DNA of 64,000 nt. Source: Lactococcus formosensis. Its GTDB lineage: Bacteria > Bacillota > Bacilli > Lactobacillales > Streptococcaceae. The stretch covers positions 405,021 through 469,020 of the forward strand of contig NZ_BOVP01000001.1 of NCBI RefSeq assembly GCF_018403745.1, given 5' to 3'. The notes beneath the pieces are model-generated. The model was not told the DNA's origin. It saw only the letters and a program-made list of their open reading frames with translations, and did no database searches. Positions 28,402-39,312 of this stretch are shown piece after piece. Numbering within the stretch: position 1 is the first letter of the stretch; each line of letters begins with the position of its first letter. The translations under genes and the position numbers were made by a program.

Positions 28402-29799
28402 TTTACGGCCTAAAAGACGAATTCCCGCTAAAGCCCAAGAAATACTTGTTAGAACAAGCGAACATACGAAAGCCATATGCATTCCCTGCAGAAAAGTATC
28501 TGGATGTTCAGGAAGATAAGTCCTTACATTATAGCCAAGTTGACTAGACATAGAGAGGAACAGGATAATGGTTGCTACAGAGGTTCCTAGAACAAAAGCC
28601 ATATTTCGAATCAAGGAATTTACAGATCCTGCTATCCCTAGATACTTACGCTCTACTGTCTCCATAATCAGAGCATTATTAGGACTTTGGAAAGCACCCA
28701 TCGAGGCACCTTGGAGTAAGAGAACTGCAACTACCCACCATTGTGGCGAGTCTGCTCGAATCAGAAGATAACCAACCTGAGAAAGAACAATCCCTGATAT
28801 CCCCACAAAAGTAATTACTTCCTTATCTATTTTATCTGCAAGTGCACCCGCTATTGGACTCACAATAAGCATGGCAGCTGGATAAGCCATCATGATAAAG
28901 CCAGCTGCACCAGGTGCATAATCCCGATAATCTTGTAAATAGAACGGAAGCAAGATGCTAGCAAACATCGCAACAGTGAAGTTTAAAAGTGACATCAGCA
29001 GACTCAAAGAAAAGAGTCTATTTTTAAAAATCCCCAAGTCAAGTAATGGTTTTTCCTTTCGGCGCTCCGTAAAAATAAAGCTAACAAAAAGTATAAAGCC
29101 AAGAGCCACGCCGAGAAGTAAGAGCGGATTATTCCATCCTAAAGTTTGGCCAAAATTCAAAGCCATGAATAAAAGAACGATTACAGCAGTCATTTGTAAA
29201 CCACCTGATAAGTCAACTTCTTTTATAGAGCCTTGACCTTCATCTTCTGGTAAAGCCCGACTTCCAAAAATCCAAGCCAATATCCCTATCGGAACATTAA
29301 TCCAAAAAATATAATTCCAAGAGGCAATCTGTAAAATTAGCCCCCCCAAAGCTGGTCCTGCAATCGAGCCGACAGATACAAACATGGAAGTGATAGACAT
29401 CGCACGCGCTCGACTCTCCACTGGAAAAACCTGCGCCACAATACCGAAGCTTGTTGCCATAAACATGGAAGCTCCGATAGCTTGGACTACACGTGCAAAA
29501 AGTAGGAATGGCAAGCCTAAGCCGATGTTTAGGCCAGCCAATAACGAGCCGACAATAAAAATCGTCCAGCCCCATCTTGTTACGGTTGTTTTCCCAATCA
29601 AGTCTGCAAGTCGTCCAAAAATAAGGATGATTGCACTGATAACGATCAAATAAATTGTGACCACCCACGTAATCTGTGAAGTTGACACATTTAGCTCACG
29701 CGCCATTGTTGGTAAGGCAATATTTACAATCGAGCCGTCTAAAGTTGACATGAGTGTAAATAAACCAATGGTGAGCAGCACTTTCGTTCTATTTTTCAT
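28372..29799 (-). CDS. MFS drug/multidrug efflux transporter, DHA2 family
   Basis: Proton-coupled exporter of 475 residues with about 14 hydrophobic segments, the DHA2 layout. Motif A (FGRLADLIGKTTVTRWG) and motif C-like glycine/proline segments (VGSIAGPALGGLILQ) are visible. The N-terminus TLDGSIVNIALPTM is typical (motif D1). Substrates are unknown. It is a single gene with a weak GAAAG site and no adjacent regulator. Confidence 0.9.
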   Translation of the reverse strand: MKNRTKVLLTIGLFTLMSTLDGSIVNIALPTMARELNVSTSQITWVVTIYLIVISAIILIFGRLADLIGKTTVTRWGWTIFIVGSLLAGLNIGLGLPFLLFARVVQAIGASMFMATSFGIVAQVFPVESRARAMSITSMFVSVGSIAGPALGGLILQIASWNYIFWINVPIGILAWIFGSRALPEDEGQGSIKEVDLSGGLQMTAVIVLLFMALNFGQTLGWNNPLLLLGVALGFILFVSFIFTERRKEKPLLDLGIFKNRLFSLSLLMSLLNFTVAMFASILLPFYLQDYRDYAPGAAGFIMMAYPAAMLIVSPIAGALADKIDKEVITFVGISGIVLSQVGYLLIRADSPQWWVVAVLLLQGASMGAFQSPNNALIMETVERKYLGIAGSVNSLIRNMAFVLGTSVATIILFLSMSSQLGYNVRTYLPEHPDTFLQGMHMAFVCSLVLTSISWALAGIRLLGRKKIKEHLSKV

Positions 29800-29864
29800 T
29801 TATTTTCTTTCTATTTACCTACAAAGAGACTAAAAACTGCATCTAATGATACAGTTTTCAAAAA

Positions 29865-31085
29865 TCAAAGTAAATCGTCAAATTCATTGGTTTCTGCTTT
29901 GTCCCAGTTTTCGCCTGTAATACGGCTAATCATGATACCTTCAACTGCACGATCTACCATACCTTCAACGTCCAAACGTTTTTCATAGGCTAAAACATTA
30001 TCCAATTTGGGATTTGTTTTTGGTGAGGGTGGGGCAAATACAGTACAACAATCTTCAAATGGCAAAATTGAAAGATTAAAAGTATCAATTTTTTCAGCAA
30101 TATCAATAATTTCGATCTTATCCATTGTGACCACAGGTCGAATAACAGGAGTGTTTGTAACTTCATTAATCACAGACATTGAACCTAAAGTTTGCGAAGC
30201 TACTTGTCCTAAACTTTCGCCATTAATAATAACCTTTCCTCCACGGTCTTCACGAATGCGGTCTACTACACGCATCATAAAGCGGCGAGTCAAAGTCATC
30301 AAATAAGCTTGTGGTGCTTTAGCTTTAATTTCTTCTTGAATCTCAGTAAAAGGAACTTCAATAAAAGTAATCGTTCCACCAAAAGCTGTTAATTTTGCTG
30401 TTAAATCTTTAGCTTTTTTCAAAGCACCTGGACTTGTATAGGGTGGAGAAGCAAAGTGAACAGCCTCAATTTCTACACCTCGTTTAAGAGCCAAGTAACC
30501 TGCAACTGGAGAATCAATCCCACCTGAAAGCATCAAGTGACCGCGGCCGGCTGTTCCTACAGGCATTCCTCCTGCACCTTTAAGTGTTTCGAAACTAAGA
30601 TAAGCACCTTCAAGACGAATTTCGACACGGAGAGTGATATCTGGATTTTTCATTTGTACTTTGGCATAGTCAAAATTATCAAAGACAACATCACCTAAAG
30701 TCATATTTAGCTCTGTTGAATCTTGTTCAAAACTATGATCCGCACGACGTGTTGCAATTTTGAAAGTCATACCCTCATGGTAAATTTCTTTCATCAAATC
30801 AACAACTGCTGCTTTGAGACCTTCAATTGATTTTTCAACTTTGATGGATGCTGAAAAATTTTGAATTCCAAAAACTTTAGTTAGACGTCGCGAAACTTCT
30901 TCGTAATCCGTGCCATTTAACTCGATATGGGCGCGATCTCGTTGCGCTGTAATCTTCAAGTCTGTCAAATCAGCAAGAACTTCTTTGATATTGTTGGCTA
31001 GACGATTGATAAAAAAGCCACGATTTTTTCCTTTTGTTGAAAGTTCACCATAGCGAACCATAATTTCATCGTATACGATAGTCAT
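29865..31085 (-). CDS. thiI: tRNA 4-thiouridine synthase ThiI
   Basis: Adenylates tRNA uridine 8 and transfers sulfur to make 4-thiouridine. It has 406 residues: an N-terminal ferredoxin-like/THUMP domain (about 1-170) and a PP-loop ATPase with [15 protein letters not shown] (about 182-196). It lacks the C-terminal rhodanese domain, as usual in Firmicutes, where a dedicated NifS-type desulfurase supplies sulfur; that partner is not adjacent here. The site AAAGGA and an upstream TGG-TATAAT give a conventional leader. Confidence 0.96.
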   Translation of the reverse strand: MTIVYDEIMVRYGELSTKGKNRGFFINRLANNIKEVLADLTDLKITAQRDRAHIELNGTDYEEVSRRLTKVFGIQNFSASIKVEKSIEGLKAAVVDLMKEIYHEGMTFKIATRRADHSFEQDSTELNMTLGDVVFDNFDYAKVQMKNPDITLRVEIRLEGAYLSFETLKGAGGMPVGTAGRGHLMLSGGIDSPVAGYLALKRGVEIEAVHFASPPYTSPGALKKAKDLTAKLTAFGGTITFIEVPFTEIQEEIKAKAPQAYLMTLTRRFMMRVVDRIREDRGGKVIINGESLGQVASQTLGSMSVINEVTNTPVIRPVVTMDKIEIIDIAEKIDTFNLSILPFEDCCTVFAPPSPKTNPKLDNVLAYEKRLDVEGMVDRAVEGIMISRITGENWDKAETNEFDDLL

Positions 31086-31174
31086 TTTATTTTCCTTTGT
31101 TACTTAATATAAGGTTATCTTTTTATTCTTGATAGAATTTCAGTACAGGTTATTATACCACATTAGCTATTTTT

Positions 31175-32182
31175 CTAGGTTAATAATAGACGAATCAAAG
31201 CCAATGCAATCCCCACTTGGAAAACGAGCACAGCTAAGCCATAGATTGCTAACTTTCTTCCCGCGCGGACAAATTCTACTAGATTAAGACGTAAACCAAT
31301 AGCTGCTAAAGCAATAATTTCGCACCAACTACTGATAAAACGTGCCATTTCCGTAATCACTTTTGGAAATTGGAAGACTGTATCCAGACTACACAGAATA
31401 ATAAATCCTAATACATACCAAGGAAGAAAGGATTGACGCTTGATTTTGAGCTGACCTTCCTGCCCTGCCGGTGCTTTCTCTATGCGACGCGTTTGAAAAG
31501 AAAAATAGAGCACAACAAAGACGAGCATAATGATACGCATGATTTTAAACAAGGTAGCCATTGTTGTTGTTTCGGCATTCACCATAGTTGCTGAAGCGAC
31601 AACCTGTCCCACAGATTGAATGGTCCCCCCGATCAAAGCTCCACGTAGGAAATCATTTGCTCCAAAGAACCACGTACCTAAAACAGGTAATAGAAGCATT
31701 AACACAGTCCCCATCAGGTTAACCATTGTTATCGCTGTCCGCTTGTCTTTGTCTTCTGCTCCAATGACTGGTTCAACTGCTGCGATGGCGGAAGAACCAC
31801 AAACGGCATTACCAGAGGCCATCAATGCATTTACTTTCGATGAAAATCCAAGTTTCTTTCCAATAAACATGACAAAAACAATTGTAAGCACCATTTGTAG
31901 AAGAATAAAACTTATACCATTCCAGCCTAGCTTTTGTATCGTTTGAAAAGTGACAGTCGCTCCTAAAAACATCACTGAAAATTCAAGAAGTTTCTTTTCT
32001 GACCAAGCTGTACCAGCAAAGAGGACTGGTTGTTTAAAGTAAACATTCCCCAAAATAATTCCCAACAAAATAGCAATCGTGGCTGCACCCATCCCTTTAA
32101 AAACATAGAGATTTAAAAAGTAACTGACTAAGGCAACCACAAAACTGAGCCCTAAACCTGGCATAATCTTCTTATTTAACAT
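31175..32182 (-). CDS. YeiH-family putative sulfate/anion exporter
   Basis: Integral membrane protein with about ten hydrophobic segments and the family motifs MASGNAVCGSSAIAA and GGTIQSVGQVVASA. It belongs to the PSE (YeiH/YadS) family, annotated as a putative sulfate exporter; the substrate is experimentally unclear. I chose ATG 32182 (MLNKKIMPGLGL). Extended -10 TGT-TATAAT (32190-32195) lies 7 bases upstream, so the longer frame to 32206 would start inside the promoter. Leaderless expression is predicted. Confidence 0.85.
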   Translation of the reverse strand: MLNKKIMPGLGLSFVVALVSYFLNLYVFKGMGAATIAILLGIILGNVYFKQPVLFAGTAWSEKKLLEFSVMFLGATVTFQTIQKLGWNGISFILLQMVLTIVFVMFIGKKLGFSSKVNALMASGNAVCGSSAIAAVEPVIGAEDKDKRTAITMVNLMGTVLMLLLPVLGTWFFGANDFLRGALIGGTIQSVGQVVASATMVNAETTTMATLFKIMRIIMLVFVVLYFSFQTRRIEKAPAGQEGQLKIKRQSFLPWYVLGFIILCSLDTVFQFPKVITEMARFISSWCEIIALAAIGLRLNLVEFVRAGRKLAIYGLAVLVFQVGIALALIRLLLT

Positions 32183-32532
32183 GACAACTATTATAACAAA
32201 AAACAAAAATTAATTTGTGTATTCATTTGCATCTAAAAGAGAGCTGGGCAAATTTGGCACACTTATAATCTAATTTTAAAATAGCCATCTATGTAGTCTA
32301 TACAAGGAAAAATTAGCTTTCTACATTTTTCTAATTATGGTTTCAACCTTAAGAAAAGTACACATAGTGTAGCACAAATTTTGACTTAAACGTCTTATGG
32401 CTTTTATAATTAAGAGAGTTATAAATATACAAGAAAGGAGTTATATAGTTTCCCTTCACACTTTTAAATATTGGCTTGCATAGAAAGTAGCCAATATTAT
32501 CAGTAAACAAATAGAGAAAAGAGGCTTTGCTA
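32183..32532. other. Intergenic region with promoter and a leader hairpin
   Basis: A plus-strand promoter is visible: TTGACT at 32381-32386, an 18-base spacer and TATAAT at 32405-32410. A leader of about 115 bases follows, containing an AAAGGAG at about 32434-32440 with no ORF behind it and a perfect 10-bp inverted repeat (32467-32498). The left part holds only the divergent YeiH promoter; I see no gene. Confidence 0.6.
32467..32498 (+). repeat. Leader hairpin, 10-bp perfect stem
   Basis: AATATTGGCT (32467-32476) and AGCCAATATT (32489-32498) around a 12-base loop in the predicted leader. No T-run follows, so it is not a terminator on the plus strand. A regulatory or stabilising hairpin is possible. 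Confidence 0.55.
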
Positions 32533-33321
32533 ATGAAAAACATTAAATTTATGATTATAATTTTATTCTTTGCAGTCTTGCTTGGCTGTGGCGTGAGGAC
32601 TAAAGCAGAGAATACTGTCGCCCCAGATATAAAGTTAGATAAAGATGGTGATGTTCATCTTTTTGTTCCAAAGGATGCAGATAAAGTATTCACCAATGAA
32701 AGTGATAAAGTTAAATATGAAGTTGAAAAAGGGGCTACTCTAAGCGCAGAGACAAATCAAGCAGAGACTTTTACTGTACCTGTTGTTGTTGAATCTGAAA
32801 TTACTAATGATGGTGAGGAGGTCACAGAAGGAACCACTACTTATACCTCAGAGTTAAATCAAGCTGAACAAGATACAAGCCAGTCAATAGACAACTTCTC
32901 CCTTACCTCTACTTTACCAAATATTTTTGGCAAAAAAAGTCTCTGCCGCTAGTCAAAATAGAGTGATGTGGGATCGAACTGCGGCTGTAAGATTTCATGT
33001 GACAATAACTTGGGTAGTTTCAGGGGGGAATGTTCGCCTTACACGAGTTACAGGTGGTTATACAAATTATGATAATAGAACCTTAGTCACTCGTTCTAGC
33101 GTCATGACTGCAAATAATGGGCCGAGAGGAGCAGCTACAGGTGGATTCATACAACAGATAAATACGACTAATCTTGGTTCAAGCCGTTCTGGGCTGTCAA
33201 TCGAAACTATTCTTATGTGAAAATTTTATCTAGCTCCACTCAAATCCGAGCAACTTACAGTGCAACTTTACGGCGTGGAAACTCAACATGGAGCTTTTCT
33301 ACAATCAACAGCGCCTATTAA
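32533..33321 (+). pseudogene. Putative secreted lipoprotein gene broken by two compensating frameshifts
   Basis: An AGAGG site precedes ATG 32533. The N-terminus is a signal sequence with a possible lipobox LLGC, followed by an acidic, threonine/glutamate-rich domain. At a run of seven A (about 32932-32938) the frame changes and continues without stops as KKVSAASQNRVMWDR and a beta-rich domain to about 33187. There a second shift restores the original frame (FWAVNRNYSYVKIL) to TAA 33319. Read across both shifts it is one protein of about 262 residues. The family is not recognised. Alternatives are sequencing error, phase variation at the A-run, or true decay. Confidence 0.65.
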
Positions 33322-33342
33322 TCCAAAAAGTGAGAATAAACC

Positions 33343-33831
33343 ATGAATAATATTAAAATAAAGTCTGGACACCTCATCTTCTTGTTCCTCGCTTGGTTTG
33401 CTTCCATGTTTTTACCAAGCACACTCAACAGAGTAAAGTTTTCTGAAACTTTAAGCTTGGAACAAGTATATGAAAATTTCTTTTACCTGCTCTTTCATCA
33501 AGAAATGGCTGTAGGTCTTGCCCTCCTTCTACTTCTATTCCTCGCTTTCTTTCTCTCCTTTAAAAAAGAAAGAGGGACACATTTCATAGTTCTAGCTTGT
33601 CTCATCTTATATGCTTGTTATTTCATTATATACCTCCCTCTAGTTATGGCCATTGACAATCATGTTCAGCCCCATCAACTTCGAGGATTTGCTGAATTTT
33701 TCTGGCTTTTCTATGATTACGGTTATATAGCATCAGTCTGCCTTGGTCTTCTCTTCTTGCTCTGTTTCTTTAAGTATTCTCTTGACTCCAAAGAAAAAAG
33801 TGTTCCGACTAGCCAAAAGTTACTAGGGTGA
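33343..33831 (+). CDS. Small integral membrane protein, unknown function
   Basis: 162 residues with four hydrophobic segments (about 8-26, 48-68, 78-101 and 122-146) and short polar loops. It is not recognised. It starts 21 bases after the frameshifted surface-protein gene on the same strand and probably belongs to the same transcript. There is no clear Shine-Dalgarno beyond GAGAAT. The stop overlaps the arm region of a terminator shared with kimA. Confidence 0.65.
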   Translation: MNNIKIKSGHLIFLFLAWFASMFLPSTLNRVKFSETLSLEQVYENFFYLLFHQEMAVGLALLLLLFLAFFLSFKKERGTHFIVLACLILYACYFIIYLPLVMAIDNHVQPHQLRGFAEFFWLFYDYGYIASVCLGLLFLLCFFKYSLDSKEKSVPTSQKLLG

Positions 33832-33845
33832 ACACTTTATCTTAT
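33797..33845. terminator. Bidirectional terminator before kimA 3' end
   Basis: Nine-bp stem AAAGTGTTC (33797-33805) / GAACACTTT (33830-33838) with an A-run before and T-rich sequence after. It serves the membrane-protein gene and kimA. Confidence 0.75.
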
Positions 33846-35684
33846 TTATTTTTTCAAATGATAGTTGTAGCTTGATAGTATGATATCTTCATGAGCATTC
33901 AGGTAGTAACGGAGGCGTAAACCGGTCTGATTGTGGAAGATATTTTGCCATGGCTTCGACGGAATGAAAGTCGGAATCAAAACAGTTGTTGTATAGTTGT
34001 GCGCTTTTGCTTGTTTTGCAGCGAGATTAATAAAGCGAACAGCTGGCGTGATGATGCTACGATAGCTGGTATGAACAACGGTCAACTTAATATCTGGGAA
34101 GGTTTCATTGAAATCACGTTCGATTTCTGCTTCTTTTTCCGTATCTTCTTTTGTAGACACGTGAAGTGCAATCAGATAGTCTCCCACAGACCGGGCATAG
34201 TTAATCGCCCCAACATCGACATTTGTTACATTTCCGACCAAGACGATAACTGTGTTACCATCAAACTTGTGCTCCGCAGTTTCTTTGCGCAAGCGCAATT
34301 GTTCCGCCACATTCATATAATGACTGTGGATACGGATAAAGCAGAAAATCAAAATCGGTAAAACAATAAAGAATGGCCAAATTTCAGCCGTACGGAAAAT
34401 AAGCAAAATCATTACCACGACAAAAGAAATGATTGCCCCAATAATGTTAGGGATAGAACGGAGCAGAAACTTACTGCCCAGCTTCTTGCGCCAATGGACA
34501 ACCATACCGATTTGAGCTAACGTAAATGGTGTAAAGACCCCAATAGCATAGAGTGGAATAAGGCGATCTGTTTGTCCATCAAAGATAAACAAGAGAATGA
34601 CCGCACCGATAGCTAGGCTGATAATTCCGTTCGAATAACTCAAACGTGTTCCACGCGCAGTAAATAAGTGAGGCATGTATTTTTTCTTTGCCATATTAAA
34701 GGCAAGCATTGGAAAGGCGGAATAACCTGTATTTGCTGCTACTGCCAAAATGAGAGCTGTAGCAATTTGGAAGATAAAGAAGAATGCGTGTCCGAAAACA
34801 CTGTCTCCAAAAATCTGTTGCGCCATTTGGGCGATAATGGTCACGTCACCACGTGGTGTTAATCCAAGCCAATAAGCAAAGAAGATAACACCACTAAAGA
34901 ACACTGCCAGAATAATTCCCATCATCACCAAAGTCTTAGCGGCATTTTTTTCTTTTGGTTGCTTAAAGAACGGCACAGCATTTGAAATTGCTTCTACCCC
35001 TGTCAGCGATGAAGAACCTGTTGAGAAGGCTTTAAGCAAGAGGATAAGTGACACGCCTCCTACTGTTGTACCAATATGAGCTGGTGCTTGGTAGGGTAAA
35101 CTTCCAGATAAAATACGGAAAACTCCAACACCTAGGAGAGCAACGGTCGTTACAATAAAAGTATAAACAGGAATCATGAGAAAGGCCGCCGATTCTCGCA
35201 ACCCTCGAAGGTTCATCAGCATGAGCAGTAAAGCAAGCGCCACTGCAATTTCCAAATTGTACTGATGAAGTTCAGGTAAGGCCGAAGTTATGGCGTCTGC
35301 TCCCGAAGCCGTAGATACAGCAACTGTCAACATGTAGTCAACTAAAAGCGAGCCCCCGGATATTAATCCTGGAATTGTACCAAGATTTTCTGTTGAGACC
35401 AGATAAGCTCCACCTCCTGATGGATAGGCATGAATAACCTGTGTATAACTTCCAATCAGCGCAAACAGTAAAACTAAAATAATTAAGGCAATAGGTATCG
35501 AATACCATGAAGCGCCTGCACCTACTGCAACCAATACCAAAAGAATTTGTTCAGGTCCATAAGCAATTGATGACAAGGCATCTGACGATAACATGGCTAA
35601 GGCCTGTAATTTAGTCAGCAGGTGTGAATCTCCTACTGTTGACTTTAAAGATTTACCAATTAAAAGCTCTTTGACTTTTTTCAA
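33846..35684 (-). CDS. kimA: High-affinity potassium importer KimA
   Basis: APC-superfamily K+/H+ symporter, 612 residues: about 12 membrane segments (35-455) and a C-terminal cytoplasmic domain of about 150 residues. Near-identical blocks to Bacillus KimA (YdaO) as remembered include LTKLQALAMLSSDALSS, YPSGGGAYLVS, LTGVEAISNAVPFFK and ANTGYSAFPMLAFN. It starts with TTG, supported by CAGGAG upstream. Known biology: KimA imports K+, and its activity or expression is inhibited by c-di-AMP in Firmicutes. Here the gene has a structured 100-base leader without a ydaO consensus that I recognise. Confidence 0.92.
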   Translation of the reverse strand: MKKVKELLIGKSLKSTVGDSHLLTKLQALAMLSSDALSSIAYGPEQILLVLVAVGAGASWYSIPIALIILVLLFALIGSYTQVIHAYPSGGGAYLVSTENLGTIPGLISGGSLLVDYMLTVAVSTASGADAITSALPELHQYNLEIAVALALLLMLMNLRGLRESAAFLMIPVYTFIVTTVALLGVGVFRILSGSLPYQAPAHIGTTVGGVSLILLLKAFSTGSSSLTGVEAISNAVPFFKQPKEKNAAKTLVMMGIILAVFFSGVIFFAYWLGLTPRGDVTIIAQMAQQIFGDSVFGHAFFFIFQIATALILAVAANTGYSAFPMLAFNMAKKKYMPHLFTARGTRLSYSNGIISLAIGAVILLFIFDGQTDRLIPLYAIGVFTPFTLAQIGMVVHWRKKLGSKFLLRSIPNIIGAIISFVVVMILLIFRTAEIWPFFIVLPILIFCFIRIHSHYMNVAEQLRLRKETAEHKFDGNTVIVLVGNVTNVDVGAINYARSVGDYLIALHVSTKEDTEKEAEIERDFNETFPDIKLTVVHTSYRSIITPAVRFINLAAKQAKAHNYTTTVLIPTFIPSKPWQNIFHNQTGLRLRYYLNAHEDIILSSYNYHLKK

Positions 35685-35695
35685 AACGTAACTCC

Positions 35696-35790
35696 TGTAT
35701 CATAAAATCTTTAAGTTGGATTTATCCGGCTTAATTCAGTCTAGGCTTGACTTTCCTAGCATAAAGAGGCCTCTCCAAGATAACTCAACT
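35696..35790 (-). promoter_or_regulatory. Structured 5' leader of kimA, candidate cis-regulatory RNA
   Basis: On the minus strand an extended -10 TGC-TACAAT (35791-35796) predicts a start at about 35784 and a leader of about 100 bases. It contains three successive foldable segments: GAGGCCTC palindrome (35766-35773), a CTAGG/CCTAG hairpin (35741-35759), and TTAAG-CC-GGAT/ATCC-AA-CTTAA with a symmetric internal loop (35711-35734), then the ribosome site. No T-run terminator is seen, so translational control is more plausible. It does not match the ydaO, yybP or other riboswitch consensus I know. Confidence 0.5.
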
Positions 35791-35796
35791 ATTGTA

Positions 35797-37589
<1,793 letters not shown>

Positions 37590-37590
37590 A

Positions 37591-37622
37591 AACAAAAATC
37601 CAGTTCTCAGGGCTGGGTTTTT
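37591..37622 (+). terminator. lysS terminator
   Basis: ATCCAG/CTGGGT stem followed by T-run, right after the stop codon. Confidence 0.82.
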
Positions 37623-37684
37623 ACAATCAAGAAGTGTGCGATATCTTTTATCTGCAACACTTTATCTAGATAAGAGAACAAACT

Positions 37685-39283
37685 ATGTTAAGAATATCTC
37701 AAATAAAAACTTCAATTGATGAGCCTGTGGAAAAAGTTAAAAGCTTACTTTTGAAAAAATTAAAAATTCAAGAGTCCGACTTGATTGACTATCGTATTTA
37801 TAAGGAATCAATCGACGCGCGACACCGGGGAGAAATCAACTTTATCTACACGGTTGATGTCCAAATCAAAAATGAAGCTAAACTCCTCAAGAAAAAAATA
37901 AAAAATGTTTCCCTCTCACCAGACTTGAAATATAAAGAACCACAAAGCGGAACAGAAGCCATGAAACATCGTCCTTTAGTCATCGGTTTTGGTCCTGCTG
38001 GTATGTTTTCTGCTTTACTCTTAGCGCAAATGGGTTACCGACCTATCGTTTTAGAACGTGGTCAAAAAGTTGAAGAACGTGTGAAATCCATCGATGATTT
38101 CTGGAAAAAAGGAAAACTTAATCCTGCTTCAAACGTCCAGTTTGGTGAAGGCGGTGCAGGTACCTTCTCCGATGGAAAACTTACTTCCCGTGTACGTGAC
38201 TTGCGCGGGCGCAAAGTTTTAGAAGAATTTGTAAAAGCGGGCGCACCGGAAGACATCCTCTACAAAGCACATCCGCACGTAGGAACAGATTTACTTCGTG
38301 ATATTGTCAAGAATATTCGTGAGCAGATCATTGCTTTAGGCGGAGAAGTTCTATTTGACAGTCAAGTCGCTTCCTTTATAATTGACAAAAATGAACTTCA
38401 AGGTATTGTTCTCAAAAACGGGGAAGAAATCCTCTCCAATCATGCCGTTTTAGCCATTGGACACAGCGCACGCGATACCTTTGCTGAGCTGTATGATAAG
38501 GGAATTAATATGACAGCTAAGCCTTTTGCTGTCGGTGTTCGCATTGAACATCCTCAGAGCTTGATTAATCAAGCACAGTACAAAGAATTTGCAGAACATC
38601 CTCGTCTTGGCGCAGCAGAATATCGTTTGACACACAAGGCCAGTTCTGGGCGTGGCGTTTATACATTCTGTATGTGCCCTGGAGGTCTTGTCGTGCCTGC
38701 CGCGTCGGAAGAAGGCCGTTTGGTAACCAATGGTATGAGCGAACACGCCAGGTCTGAAGAAAATGCCAATAGTGGTTTATTGGTCCAAGTCTTTCCGGAA
38801 GATTTCGGTCAAGATCATCCTCTTGCTGGGGTTGAATTCCAACGGAAACTTGAAGAAAAAGCATTTGTTCTTGGTGGTGAAACTTATCAAGCCCCTGCGC
38901 AATTAGTTGGAGATTTTCTTGCAGGTCGTCCGTCTACTGATATCGGTGAAGTTACACCTTCTTATGCTTTAGGTGTCACTCCAACAGACTTAAGGCAACT
39001 CTTCCCTGAATATATTACATCTTCTATGAAGGAAGCTCTCCTTGGCTTTGACAAAAAGATTCAAGGTTTTGCCATGAACGACGCAGTTATGACTGGTGTT
39101 GAGTCACGCTCTTCTTCTCCTGTTCGAATCAATCGTGATGAAGAAAGTTTCCAATCTATCTCCACAAAAGGTATTTATCCATCTGGTGAAGGAGCAGGAT
39201 TTGCTGGTGGGATTGTTTCTGCAGCCATTGATGGCCTTAAATGCGCTGAGCAAATGATTGCCTCTTTTGCACGACCTGAATAA
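37685..39283 (+). CDS. FAD-dependent dehydrogenase, COG2509 family
   Basis: NAD(P)/FAD-dependent oxidoreductase of 532 residues with an N-terminal ferredoxin-like extension (1-95), then a dinucleotide-binding motif VIGFGPAGMFSALLLAQMG (about 99-117), FGEGGAGTFSDGKLTSR and a C-terminal FAD motif YPSGEGAGFAGGIVSAA. This matches the uncharacterised COG2509 group, widely conserved in Firmicutes without known substrate. It is monocistronic and convergent with apbE. It is not a glucose-inhibited division or succinate-dehydrogenase type. Confidence 0.88.
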   Translation: MLRISQIKTSIDEPVEKVKSLLLKKLKIQESDLIDYRIYKESIDARHRGEINFIYTVDVQIKNEAKLLKKKIKNVSLSPDLKYKEPQSGTEAMKHRPLVIGFGPAGMFSALLLAQMGYRPIVLERGQKVEERVKSIDDFWKKGKLNPASNVQFGEGGAGTFSDGKLTSRVRDLRGRKVLEEFVKAGAPEDILYKAHPHVGTDLLRDIVKNIREQIIALGGEVLFDSQVASFIIDKNELQGIVLKNGEEILSNHAVLAIGHSARDTFAELYDKGINMTAKPFAVGVRIEHPQSLINQAQYKEFAEHPRLGAAEYRLTHKASSGRGVYTFCMCPGGLVVPAASEEGRLVTNGMSEHARSEENANSGLLVQVFPEDFGQDHPLAGVEFQRKLEEKAFVLGGETYQAPAQLVGDFLAGRPSTDIGEVTPSYALGVTPTDLRQLFPEYITSSMKEALLGFDKKIQGFAMNDAVMTGVESRSSSPVRINRDEESFQSISTKGIYPSGEGAGFAGGIVSAAIDGLKCAEQMIASFARPE

Positions 39284-39284
39284 A

Positions 39285-39312
39285 GAAAAAAACTGAGCAA
39301 TGCTCAGTTTAT
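39285..39312. terminator. Bidirectional terminator, COG2509 gene / apbE
   Basis: AAACTGAGCA/TGCTCAGTTT perfect palindrome with an A-run on the left. It overlaps the apbE stop region. Confidence 0.85.

Noticed and set aside
32927..33220. Separate gene starting at TTG 32927
   Set aside because: It lacks a ribosome site and signal sequence, and reads as the continuation of the preceding ORF after a frameshift at the A-run.
35696..35790. ydaO-type c-di-AMP riboswitch upstream of kimA
   Set aside because: The leader is too short and lacks the conserved ydaO core motifs I know. It is kept only as an unclassified structured leader.
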